Positions 27,632 to 36,010 of a DNA stretch of 64,000 nt are shown here, piece after piece (the first letter of the stretch is position 1; every line of letters begins with the position of its first letter). A program made the translations under genes and the position numbers. The notes under the pieces are model-generated. The model searched no databases. It was given only the letters and a program-made list of their open reading frames with translations, and was not told the DNA's origin. The DNA comes from Euryarchaeota archaeon (GTDB taxonomy: Archaea; Thermoplasmatota; SW-10-69-26; JACQPN01). Where the stretch lies: assembly GCA_016207515.1 (NCBI GenBank), contig JACQPN010000025.1, positions 62,001 through 126,000 on the forward strand, given 5' to 3'.

Positions 27632-27650
27632 GGGGGAGCTTCGCTCCCCC
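27632..27650. other. Perfect 8-bp hairpin in the carA / surface-protein spacer
   Basis: GGGGGAGC / GCTCCCCC arms with loop TTC. It lies between the carA promoter and the end of the Cys-rich surface protein gene. It lacks a T tail on either strand, so a simple terminator role is not obvious. Confidence 0.6.
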
Positions 27651-27763
27651 TAACGTGGGCGCCCAAACGGTCCCTGACGCTCCGGCGGGGCTCCGTGCTT
27701 TTCCGAATGGCCCGGGGCCCTCGAGTCTCGCAACCTTCGGTGTTCCGATCCAGCCTTTCTTGC

Positions 27764-30700
27764 CTACGGTCTCCGGCGCGCCGTCACGATCACGACCGCC
27801 GCGAAGAGGGTGGCCGCGAAGGCGAAGATCGATTCGAAGCCGGGGATGCTTCCGCCCTTCGGCTGCGAGACGGTCTCGTTCTTCTGCATCTGCTGCCCCG
27901 TGGTCTCGTCGCCGCTCGACGTGTCCTCGGAGGGCGATTGTGCGGTCGCCACGGTGCCGCGGCCAAGCGTTATCTTGTGATCGCTGAAGTGCTCAAGGCC
28001 CACGACGACCTGGACGATCGTCTCGTTCGCGGTCACGAAATAATCCGCCTTCGTGGGGTCGAGCGCCTCCTCGATGGTCGTCGCCTCGGTGAGGTCGACG
28101 CCGTCGATCTCTATGACGAGCTCAGAGAGCGGCACCGGCAGGGTCTCACGGTCGAACGTAAGGACGACGCTTCGGCCCTCCTCTTCCGTCGAAGCCACAT
28201 CCACGGTGAGCGATTCATCGGTCACGTTCGAGACCACCAACGTCATATCCTCGCCCGTGTAGTCGGTCACGTCGGTGACGACGTCGCCGTCGCGGGCCAG
28301 GAGACTGACCTCTGCGCCGAGTTCGCCTGCCGCGAGCGCGCTTGCGATGTCGAGCCGCGTCTCGCTTTCGAGGCCCTCCTCGGGAATCGCCATGAAATAG
28401 GCACCCTCGCCGGCGCCAAGGTTCACGTCGACGGTCCCGTCGCCGAAGTCGGCGTCTGCGGGGACGATCAAGACGCCGCTCGACTCGTCCGGTGAATCGC
28501 CTCGCGCGATGACGCGCACGGCGCAATACGCGGTCTCCTTCCTCTCGGTGTCCTGGCAGGCCTCCACGTCGGCCGTGACCGTCTTCGTTTCGGAGCTTGA
28601 GAATTCGACCGCGGTCTCGTCACCCACTTGGAACCCCGTGCCGTTGGTCCCCTTGGGCCGGGTGTAGGCTAGTACGCCCGCGCCGTTGTTGTGGAGTTCC
28701 ACCGTCAGGTTCTCCGTTCCGGCGACCACGGTGCTTCCGGCGGTCGTGACAAGTGGCGTCTCGTCCGAACCCGACGCCCGGACGCTGTCGAAGAACTTCC
28801 TTCCGCCGACCTCGAAGTCGGTGACGTTGAAGCCTTGGCCGAAGCGGGCGTTCACGAACTGGCCGCTCATGTTCTCACCGTCAAACGACGGCCGTGCGAA
28901 GAGTCCGCTCAAGGCCCCCTGGTCATGGAACTTCTTGAGGTCGCTCTCGTTGAACTTCCCCCATTGCTCTTCTCGAAGCACCACGCGCCCGGTGTTGAAT
29001 CCCGCGCTCTGGTTGCCCATGAACTTCTTCCACGCGGCGTAAGCCTCGGGCCCGGCTTCGGGGGGCGGCGGGGCGAAAAGCAACGGTGGCCCGCAAGGGG
29101 CCGGCGGCGGAGCGCAGTTACGGGGCGGCTCGAAGCCCTCCGGCGGGAGGTACGTGCCGTTCTCGAACCTTGGCCTTGGGAAGCAGGAGGGGAAGCCGCG
29201 AGCGTCTCGCGTCGGTTTTTCGCCCTCCTCGCAAGGCTTCGGTGGCGGCGGCGGTGGCGGGATGCAACTTGGCGGGCCCGTCTGATTGAACACGGGCTCC
29301 TCGCCCGCCGTACAGAACTTGGGCGGCGCCACACATGGCCTGAATCCGCCCTCCACCTGGGCTTGGGCGTGGCAGCCGCCGCCCGAGGCGGGTGCGAAGC
29401 AACGGTTCTCTTCCTTGCCTTCGGCCGTCTTGGTTGGTCTACATTCCTGCGGCGGTTTGCAAAGGTAAAGGCCGGTCTCGGTGTCCGCGGTGCAAAACGG
29501 CGGCGGCGTGCACTCGGGTGTAGCCCCGATCCTTCCGTCGCATTCCTTCGGTGGCTTGCAAAGCATCGCCCCGTCCTTTGGCTCGCATTCCGGGATGATC
29601 GCGGGCCCGCATGGTCCGCCGCAATCATGGCGCACTGGACAATGGAACTTTCCGGCATCGTCCCGTTTACAATCGGGGGGCGGGTTGCAACCGTTCTCCG
29701 CCTTGCAATCCGGCGGAGGCGTACAGATCATCTCATCGCCCTGCTGTTCGCAAGGCGGCGGGCGGGGGCCGCACGCTTGTCCGGGCGGACAATCGCCCGG
29801 TGGTTGACCAGGCGAGATACAACCCTTCTCGGGATCAAAATACGTGTAAGGGGGACACGCGGCACCCTGGGGTGCCTTGCACCGGTCCGTCGTCGAGTTC
29901 TCGCCCCCAGGTTCGCACCCGGGCGGTGGCCCACCTTGGCCACCCTCGCAATACTTCTTTTCTGAGTTCCATGAGGCGCCGGGCGGGCATTGGAAGCCTC
30001 CGGATCCGCCTTCGACGCACTGCTTCTTCTCCCAATTGAAATAGGAACCGGGCGGGCACGGGGGCGGCGCTTCGCCTTCACGGCAACGGAACCCGTCGAA
30101 GAACTGGCCGGACGGGCACTGCTTGGGCGGCTCGCCCGGCGTACAGGATTGCCTTGAGAAATCGAAGTACTGGCCCGGCGGGCACTGCGACGGCGGCTGG
30201 CCATCGACGCAGGCGGCGCCGTCCCAGTGCTTGCCTTCGCCACAACCTTGCTGCGGCGGTGGCGTCATGCACTGCTGCCGGTATTGGTCCCACCAGGATC
30301 CCGCGGGGCAGTCATGGGGCGGGGGCGGGGTGCCGACGGCGCATTTCTGACCGTCCCAATATTGGCCTTCGGGGCATTTCGAGTAATCGGAATCGACGCA
30401 ACGTTGGCCGTCCCAGTGGGCTCCCGGCGGACATTGGAAGCCACTGCTCTCGAACGGCGTGCACTCCTTCTTCTCGAAGTGGTAGAAAGTGCCATCGGGG
30501 CATGGCGGGGGCGGCGTGCCCTCGGAGCACATGTGGCCGTCCCAGTACTGGCCTTGCGGACATGAAACGGCGTTGCCTCCGGCCGACGCATCGGACGTGC
30601 AAGTCTGTTTTTCAAAGCTCCAATAGGTCCCTGCCGGGCAGGGGGGAGGCGCCTGACCTTCGCGGCACATCTTACCGTCCCAGAACTGGCCCTCGGGGCA

Positions 30701-31564
30701 TGCAGCACCCGGCGGCGGCGCGGAGACGCACTTGGCGCCGTCCCAGAACTGGCCTTCAGGGCACTGTGGGCGCGGGGCACCCCCACCACTCACACACTTC
30801 TGGCCGTCCCAGAACTGATCGGGGGGGCATTGGAACGAACCCCCGCTCGATGAGACGCATTTTGCCCCGTCCCAGAACTGGCCCTCGGGGCACCGGGGTT
30901 GGTTCGGAGGCGGGCTCCCGCTCACGCACTTCGTACCGTCAAAGAACTGGCCGGACGGACATTGAGGCGGCTGACTCGTCGAGGAGACGCATTTCGAGCC
31001 GTCCCAGAACTGGCCGGACGGACACTGTTGCGTCTGTTGCTGTGGACACTGCCCATTGACCGGCTGCGAGCCATCCGGGCAGGTCGTCGGTTGAGTGGTC
31101 GAGCTCACGCACTTGGTGCCGTCCCAGACCTGGCCCGAGGGACACTGCGGGGGCTGGCTCGTGGAGCTTACGCACCTCGTCCCGTCCCAAACCTGACCGG
31201 ACGGACATTGGGGCTGCTGCGCATCGGGAACGCAGGCGCCATTCTCCAAGTGCTGCCCCGTCGGACAGGTTTGCTGTTGGATCGGCTGGCAGCTGGGGGG
31301 TGTGCCGGTGGTGCCGGAGGGGCACGTGTTTGAACCCGACGAACCAGAACAGTTCGGGGGCGTGCCCGTTTCGCCGGGCGGGCATTGCGTCGGCTGCGTG
31401 CCCCCTGAAACACAATTGCCAGAGGGGTCGTGGACCTGATCGGGCGCGCAATGCGTCGCCGCCGCGATCCCCAATATCACGTTCGACCCCGGCTCCGCCA
31501 GAAGATAGGCGTTCGGCGGGACGAGCGTCATGGCCATCACGAGGACTATGATGCGGGCTTTCAT
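27764..31564 (-). CDS. Giant Cys-rich repeat surface protein with PGF-CTERM anchor (1266 aa)
   Basis: A signal peptide (residues 1-24) is followed by about twenty tandem cysteine-paired units of the type CPSGQFWDGTKCVSS, each 20-40 residues with two Cys, running from about 50 to 560. Proline- and Cys-rich variants then continue to about 800, where CKPPxECxx and PPPPPPKPC segments occur. From about 830 to 1200 the protein is a non-repetitive beta-rich region (GRVVLREEQWGKFNESDL...). The C-terminus is SIPGFESIFAFAATLF followed by a hydrophobic helix and ARRRP, a good match to the PGF-CTERM sorting signal processed by archaeosortase A. It is therefore likely cut and lipid-linked on the surface. 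Minus-strand TATA (ACTTAAATG) is near 31595-31606. Confidence 0.85.
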   Translation of the reverse strand: MKARIIVLVMAMTLVPPNAYLLAEPGSNVILGIAAATHCAPDQVHDPSGNCVSGGTQPTQCPPGETGTPPNCSGSSGSNTCPSGTTGTPPSCQPIQQQTCPTGQHLENGACVPDAQQPQCPSGQVWDGTRCVSSTSQPPQCPSGQVWDGTKCVSSTTQPTTCPDGSQPVNGQCPQQQTQQCPSGQFWDGSKCVSSTSQPPQCPSGQFFDGTKCVSGSPPPNQPRCPEGQFWDGAKCVSSSGGSFQCPPDQFWDGQKCVSGGGAPRPQCPEGQFWDGAKCVSAPPPGAACPEGQFWDGKMCREGQAPPPCPAGTYWSFEKQTCTSDASAGGNAVSCPQGQYWDGHMCSEGTPPPPCPDGTFYHFEKKECTPFESSGFQCPPGAHWDGQRCVDSDYSKCPEGQYWDGQKCAVGTPPPPHDCPAGSWWDQYRQQCMTPPPQQGCGEGKHWDGAACVDGQPPSQCPPGQYFDFSRQSCTPGEPPKQCPSGQFFDGFRCREGEAPPPCPPGSYFNWEKKQCVEGGSGGFQCPPGASWNSEKKYCEGGQGGPPPGCEPGGENSTTDRCKAPQGAACPPYTYFDPEKGCISPGQPPGDCPPGQACGPRPPPCEQQGDEMICTPPPDCKAENGCNPPPDCKRDDAGKFHCPVRHDCGGPCGPAIIPECEPKDGAMLCKPPKECDGRIGATPECTPPPFCTADTETGLYLCKPPQECRPTKTAEGKEENRCFAPASGGGCHAQAQVEGGFRPCVAPPKFCTAGEEPVFNQTGPPSCIPPPPPPPKPCEEGEKPTRDARGFPSCFPRPRFENGTYLPPEGFEPPRNCAPPPAPCGPPLLFAPPPPEAGPEAYAAWKKFMGNQSAGFNTGRVVLREEQWGKFNESDLKKFHDQGALSGLFARPSFDGENMSGQFVNARFGQGFNVTDFEVGGRKFFDSVRASGSDETPLVTTAGSTVVAGTENLTVELHNNGAGVLAYTRPKGTNGTGFQVGDETAVEFSSSETKTVTADVEACQDTERKETAYCAVRVIARGDSPDESSGVLIVPADADFGDGTVDVNLGAGEGAYFMAIPEEGLESETRLDIASALAAGELGAEVSLLARDGDVVTDVTDYTGEDMTLVVSNVTDESLTVDVASTEEEGRSVVLTFDRETLPVPLSELVIEIDGVDLTEATTIEEALDPTKADYFVTANETIVQVVVGLEHFSDHKITLGRGTVATAQSPSEDTSSGDETTGQQMQKNETVSQPKGGSIPGFESIFAFAATLFAAVVIVTARRRP

Positions 31565-31682
31565 GAGGGGACCCTCGGACGCGAGCTTCCGGGCGGCATT
31601 TAAGTCCTTTCAGTTTTCCCCGACGATGTAGAAATGGCTAGGCGGCAACGCTCAAGTAAGGGAAAAGGTCGGGGCCGTCAGG

Positions 31683-32699
31683 TCATCGGCCTTGGCGTCG
31701 TCGTTGTGCCGCCACGAGTAGATGAGACAGAAGGCCCGCGACTGCAAGCGAAATGAAGGGCGTCGGGGCGGGGACTTTCAGGCCAGGCGACAACAAGCCG
31801 TTCTCGTCCGCGCTGGCGTCGTGCGGCGGAAAGATCGTGACCGTCAACGTGCCGTTCCCGGTGTGCCCCTGTTCGTCGATGGCCGTCACCGTCACGATGT
31901 AGGTGCTTGCCCGGGGGAAAACGTGCAAGACTTCCGGCACGAAACTTCGCGTGTCCACCGCGCCGTCCCCGTCAAAATCCCAATCATAGGCCGTGATGTT
32001 GGTGGCGGGCGATGAGGCGTTCGCGCGATACCCGAGCGCAATGCCGGCCCGGCCCGACTCGTTTCCGGTGACCCGGACCGTGATGTCGCCCGGGAGCAGC
32101 TTCAGGAGGGTGACGTTCGCGGAGGCGAGATACGCGTCGTCTCCGTTGAACAATGTGGTGAGGTTATGGACACCGGCCCGCAGCGCAGTCCTGTTCAGGA
32201 GACCCGTGGCCGTACCCTCGATCGTGGTTGACGCCCCAAGCTCCTCTCCTTCGAGGAAGAAGCGTATCACCCTCGACGAGATGCCGCGTCCCCGCGCGTC
32301 CTCCAACGTGGCCTTGATAGTGACCTGCGTTCCTGCCTTTCCGACGACCTCAGGGACCGAGAGTTTCGTCGGCGAGCGGGCGACGGTGACCGACGTGACA
32401 TTGCTCGATGATTGTCCTTGCGAGTCGAAGACCGCGAGAAGCACCGTGAAGAGGCCTGCCTTCTCGTAAGCGTGGGCCACCTTCGGGCTCGTCGACGTGG
32501 TATTCGCGCCGTCGCCGAAGTTCCAGAAGTAACTCCTGATATCGCCATCCGGATCGCTCGAACCGCTTGCGTCGAAGATCATCGTCTCCCCGACAGTCAC
32601 GGGCTCGGGAGTCGCTAGTCGCGCGACCGGTGGCGCCGCTTCCGCTGGGGACGCGAAAATCAAGAGAAGGAGGGCGGAAAGAACGAGCGCCCTCCTCAT
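31683..32699 (-). CDS. PKD-domain surface protein (338 aa)
   Basis: ATG start at 32699, only 9 bases after the stop of the preceding gene, so translation is probably coupled. A signal peptide (MRRALVLSALLLLIFASPAEA) is followed by a PKD domain (about 25-108) with the hallmark YFWNFGDGANTT, a central Ig-like domain (about 112-205), a second PKD-like domain (about 205-290) with YDWDFDGDGAVD, and a C-terminal anchor (KVPAPTPFISLAVAGLL then QRRRQGR). The arrangement suggests a stalk or adhesion protein. It is probably the partner of the 1090-residue PKD/FN3 protein that precedes it. Confidence 0.85.
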   Translation of the reverse strand: MRRALVLSALLLLIFASPAEAAPPVARLATPEPVTVGETMIFDASGSSDPDGDIRSYFWNFGDGANTTSTSPKVAHAYEKAGLFTVLLAVFDSQGQSSSNVTSVTVARSPTKLSVPEVVGKAGTQVTIKATLEDARGRGISSRVIRFFLEGEELGASTTIEGTATGLLNRTALRAGVHNLTTLFNGDDAYLASANVTLLKLLPGDITVRVTGNESGRAGIALGYRANASSPATNITAYDWDFDGDGAVDTRSFVPEVLHVFPRASTYIVTVTAIDEQGHTGNGTLTVTIFPPHDASADENGLLSPGLKVPAPTPFISLAVAGLLSHLLVAAQRRRQGR

Positions 32700-32708
32700 T
32701 CGAGCACC

Positions 32709-35700
32709 CTACTTGCGGCGCCGCAGCGCCACCGCGCCGGCGATGGCCAACAGGGCCAGTGCCACACCAGGGCCCGGGATGAGGGGCTTCGAGGCGGGCT
32801 TCGCCGCGCCGTTCTCGATCGTCACGGTGACTTCCCTTGCGACGGTGTTCCCCGCCGCGTCGTAAGCGATCGCCTTGATGGTGTGCGTGCCATCCTTGAA
32901 GTCCGTCGTATCGATGCTGAAGTCGTAGGGCGGATCGACTTCGAGGTTGACCTTTTCGCCGTCGACGAAGAACTCCACCTTGGTGACCCTGACATTGTCG
33001 GTCACTATGGCGCTGATGGCGATCGTGCCTTTCACCTTGGAGCCGGCCGCGGGAGCGACGAGCGAGACGATCTTCGGGCTCTCCGTGTCGGGTAGCGTCA
33101 CCGTGAACGACCAGGATTCGGTCGCAGTGTTACCGGCGGCATCGGCCACGCTTACAACGACGGCGTGCGAACCGTTCGCCAGCGCCGTCGAGGGCGTGAA
33201 ACTCAGGCCGTTTGCAGTCGTGGTAACGCCCGAGGTAACTCGTGTCCCGTCAAGCGTCAAGGTGACGGATGATGCGACCACGCCGACGTTGTCGGAGTAC
33301 GTGATGGCGATCTCCGGCTTGTTCGTCTCCACGGTCGATCCATCGGCGGGGCTGGCGTTTCCAAAGGCCGGCTTGGTCGTGTCCGCCGCCGGCACCGTAT
33401 TGACGATGAACGTCCAATTCTTGGTCGCCGCGTTACCTGCCGCGTCCTTCACAGTGAGGCTAACGGCGTGCGAACCATCCGAAAGGGCGACCGTCGGCGT
33501 GAACGCGACGGACGTGGCGCCAGCCGTCGCGGAGACCGCGGAACCGTCGAGCTTGAGGGAGACGACGGCAACGTCGATCCCTACGTTGTCGGAGTAATCC
33601 GCGCCGATCGTCGGCGTCGCGTCCGTGACGGTCGACCCGTCCGTCGGCGTCACACCGGCGATGACCGGGAGCGTCGTGTCGGCGGCCGTGGTCGTCACGC
33701 TGACCGTGAACGTCCAACCGGTGGAGCGGGACCCGAAGCAGTTCGCGATGGTCACGTTGATCGTGTGCGAACCGTTGGTGAGGTTCGCGGCCGGCGTGAA
33801 ACTCACGGAACTCGTCCCGAACGACGGCCCCGAGGTTTGCGCGGTCCCATCGAGCTTCAGCTGCGTCGTGGTGAGGGCGCCGTTGCCGGTGTAGGCCGCC
33901 GAGATCGTCGGCCGCGCCGTGTTCGTGACCGTGGCGCCGTCGCTAGGCGTCAACGTGCCGAAAGACGGGAACGCCGTCGATGTGCATCCCGTCGAGCCGC
34001 TGTCCCCGCTGGAGCCGGTCGTCGTTGAGGCCGCGACAAAGGTCGCCCCGCCCAACCTCTCGGTGGATTGGCTTCCTTCGTTGCCGGACGCGTCCACGGC
34101 GGCAACCGTGTAATTGTACGCGGTCCCGTCCACTACCGTCGTGTCGCTGTAGCTCGTCGTCGTGACACTAGTCCCGGTGGACAGGGCCGTGAGCGTCTCC
34201 GTCGTATTGGCCGGTTTGCGGTAGACTTTGTAATACGCGGCGGCGTTGTTGGAGGTCGTCGAGGGCGCAGTCCACACGAGGTTCATCGTCGCCGTTCCGT
34301 TACGGTAGGCCACGAGTCCACTGGGAGATCCCGGAGTCGCTTTTCCCAACACCTCTGTGGTCAGCGCTCCTTCGTTTCCGAAGGCGTCGACGGCCGACAC
34401 GTTGTAAAGGTACGCCGTGCCGTTGGTGAGGCCCGTATCGGTGTAACTTGCCGACGTGACGGTCGTTCCGGTCGACAGCGCTGCCGCCGTGCCGGTGGAC
34501 GTCGAACCGCGCCTGTAGACTTTGTAATAGCTGACCGTGTTGTTCGTCGTGGTCGTGGGAGCCGTCCATGTGAGACTCATCGTGGTGTAACCGGTGCGAG
34601 TCGTCGCGAGACTGGCGGGTGTTCCGGGGGGCGCGGGGACGAAGTACGGGTCCGCCCTTCCCGCCGATGGCTTGCTCGCGGTCTCGTTCGAACTGTCCGT
34701 CGCGTTGATGTAGTAATAGATGCCCTTGTCGTCGATCCATGAGCCGTTGAGCGCCCCAGTATAGGTCGTGGCGACCGAGAGGTTATTGAACGCCGAGGAA
34801 GGCGCAAGCACCCACGTGCTAGAATTGCCCGTCTTGTAGAACAGGGACACGTTCGTGATGCCGCGACCGCCGTTACCGGCAACCACCGCGGTGACAGTCG
34901 AATCAGTGCCCGCCGTCGCGGAGGTGAGGTTCGTGTGGGTGACGGTAGGCGCAAGCGCGGACGAGACGCCGATGGTGTAGACGGCGGAACCGACTTCGTC
35001 GGCACCGCTCGGGGCAGTGCCATTGTTCTGCGACGCGTCTTGGCCCTTGATCCAATACTGTACGCCCGAACTTGTGACCGCCGAAGCCGGGATCTGCCCG
35101 GTCCAGTTGGTGCCGGTTCCGCGCGACATGTTCACGGTCGTGAACGTGCCGCTCGTGCCAACGCGGTACTTGATCTGTACGATCGAGACGTTGAGGTTGT
35201 CCGTCACGTCGGCGGTGAGGTTCACTGCCGTGCTAGCGGTCCCCGACGTGGTCGCCGTGTGCGTCACCGTCGGTGCCTGACTGTCACTCACATTGATCGT
35301 GAAGTTCGTCGACGGGGCGCCCGCGGGTAGGAGCGCCGAGTTAGGCGTTCCAGGCTTTGTGTCGACCGCCTGGATGTAGTAGTTCACGTTCGCCGTGGTG
35401 ACCGTGCCCGGGATGCTCGCGTAATACACCGCGCTCGTCCCGACCCGCGTCATGGTCGTGTTGACGTACGACGATCCAGTGGTGTTCTTGTAGAACAACG
35501 TCACCGCGGAGACCGCCACATTGTCCGTGACGTTTGATGTGATGTTGATGGCGGACCCGGCCGTGGGCGTCGTCGAGGGCTGCGTGTGGTTGATCGTCGG
35601 CGCGACCGTGTCGTTCGCGCGCACCGTCACCGTGGCCGTGTCGGTGGCCGTGTTCGCCGGCGATTCGTCGTCGGTGACCGTGAGAGAGACGGTGTACGTC

Positions 35701-35981
35701 CCCTCGGTCGTGTATGCGTGCGTCACCGATTGACCGGTGCCCGAATTGGAACCGCTACCGGAGTCGCCGAAGTTCCACGAGTAGAGGATCAGGTTGTGAC
35801 CGCTCGAGGCGTTGCTCCCCGACGCGGAGAACGACGCCGAGGCACCCGCCACTATCTCCTGGTCGGCTCCGGCATTCGCGGTGGGGCCTCCGTTATGGGC
35901 GCTCGCTACACTTGAAACGACGAGACAGGCGAGAAGCGCCACGAACGTCGCACGTACTATTGATCCGACCCTTTCCTCCAT
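32709..35981 (-). CDS. Multidomain PKD/FN3/Ig-like surface protein (1090 aa)
   Basis: The ATG at 35981 is used because GAGGG lies 8 bases upstream; a start at 35996 adds five residues. After the signal peptide comes a PKD domain (about 30-120, LYSWNFGDSGSG), three Ig-like units with TxPTxTHT boundaries, then two fibronectin type III domains (about 445-640, TMSLTWTAPTTTTNN and the sister TMNLVWTAPSTTSNN), and four Ig-like units of the type PxxGSTVxxxxPxIxxxYSDNVG up to about 1000. The C-terminal anchor is LIPGPGVALALLAIAGAVAL followed by RRRK. Such proteins are surface stalks. Internal repeats have diverged but are clearly related in pairs. Confidence 0.88.
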   Translation of the reverse strand: MEERVGSIVRATFVALLACLVVSSVASAHNGGPTANAGADQEIVAGASASFSASGSNASSGHNLILYSWNFGDSGSGSNSGTGQSVTHAYTTEGTYTVSLTVTDDESPANTATDTATVTVRANDTVAPTINHTQPSTTPTAGSAINITSNVTDNVAVSAVTLFYKNTTGSSYVNTTMTRVGTSAVYYASIPGTVTTANVNYYIQAVDTKPGTPNSALLPAGAPSTNFTINVSDSQAPTVTHTATTSGTASTAVNLTADVTDNLNVSIVQIKYRVGTSGTFTTVNMSRGTGTNWTGQIPASAVTSSGVQYWIKGQDASQNNGTAPSGADEVGSAVYTIGVSSALAPTVTHTNLTSATAGTDSTVTAVVAGNGGRGITNVSLFYKTGNSSTWVLAPSSAFNNLSVATTYTGALNGSWIDDKGIYYYINATDSSNETASKPSAGRADPYFVPAPPGTPASLATTRTGYTTMSLTWTAPTTTTNNTVSYYKVYRRGSTSTGTAAALSTGTTVTSASYTDTGLTNGTAYLYNVSAVDAFGNEGALTTEVLGKATPGSPSGLVAYRNGTATMNLVWTAPSTTSNNAAAYYKVYRKPANTTETLTALSTGTSVTTTSYSDTTVVDGTAYNYTVAAVDASGNEGSQSTERLGGATFVAASTTTGSSGDSGSTGCTSTAFPSFGTLTPSDGATVTNTARPTISAAYTGNGALTTTQLKLDGTAQTSGPSFGTSSVSFTPAANLTNGSHTINVTIANCFGSRSTGWTFTVSVTTTAADTTLPVIAGVTPTDGSTVTDATPTIGADYSDNVGIDVAVVSLKLDGSAVSATAGATSVAFTPTVALSDGSHAVSLTVKDAAGNAATKNWTFIVNTVPAADTTKPAFGNASPADGSTVETNKPEIAITYSDNVGVVASSVTLTLDGTRVTSGVTTTANGLSFTPSTALANGSHAVVVSVADAAGNTATESWSFTVTLPDTESPKIVSLVAPAAGSKVKGTIAISAIVTDNVRVTKVEFFVDGEKVNLEVDPPYDFSIDTTDFKDGTHTIKAIAYDAAGNTVAREVTVTIENGAAKPASKPLIPGPGVALALLAIAGAVALRRRK

Positions 35982-36010
35982 GATGTTTTCCCTCATTCTA
36001 CAAGCCCCCG

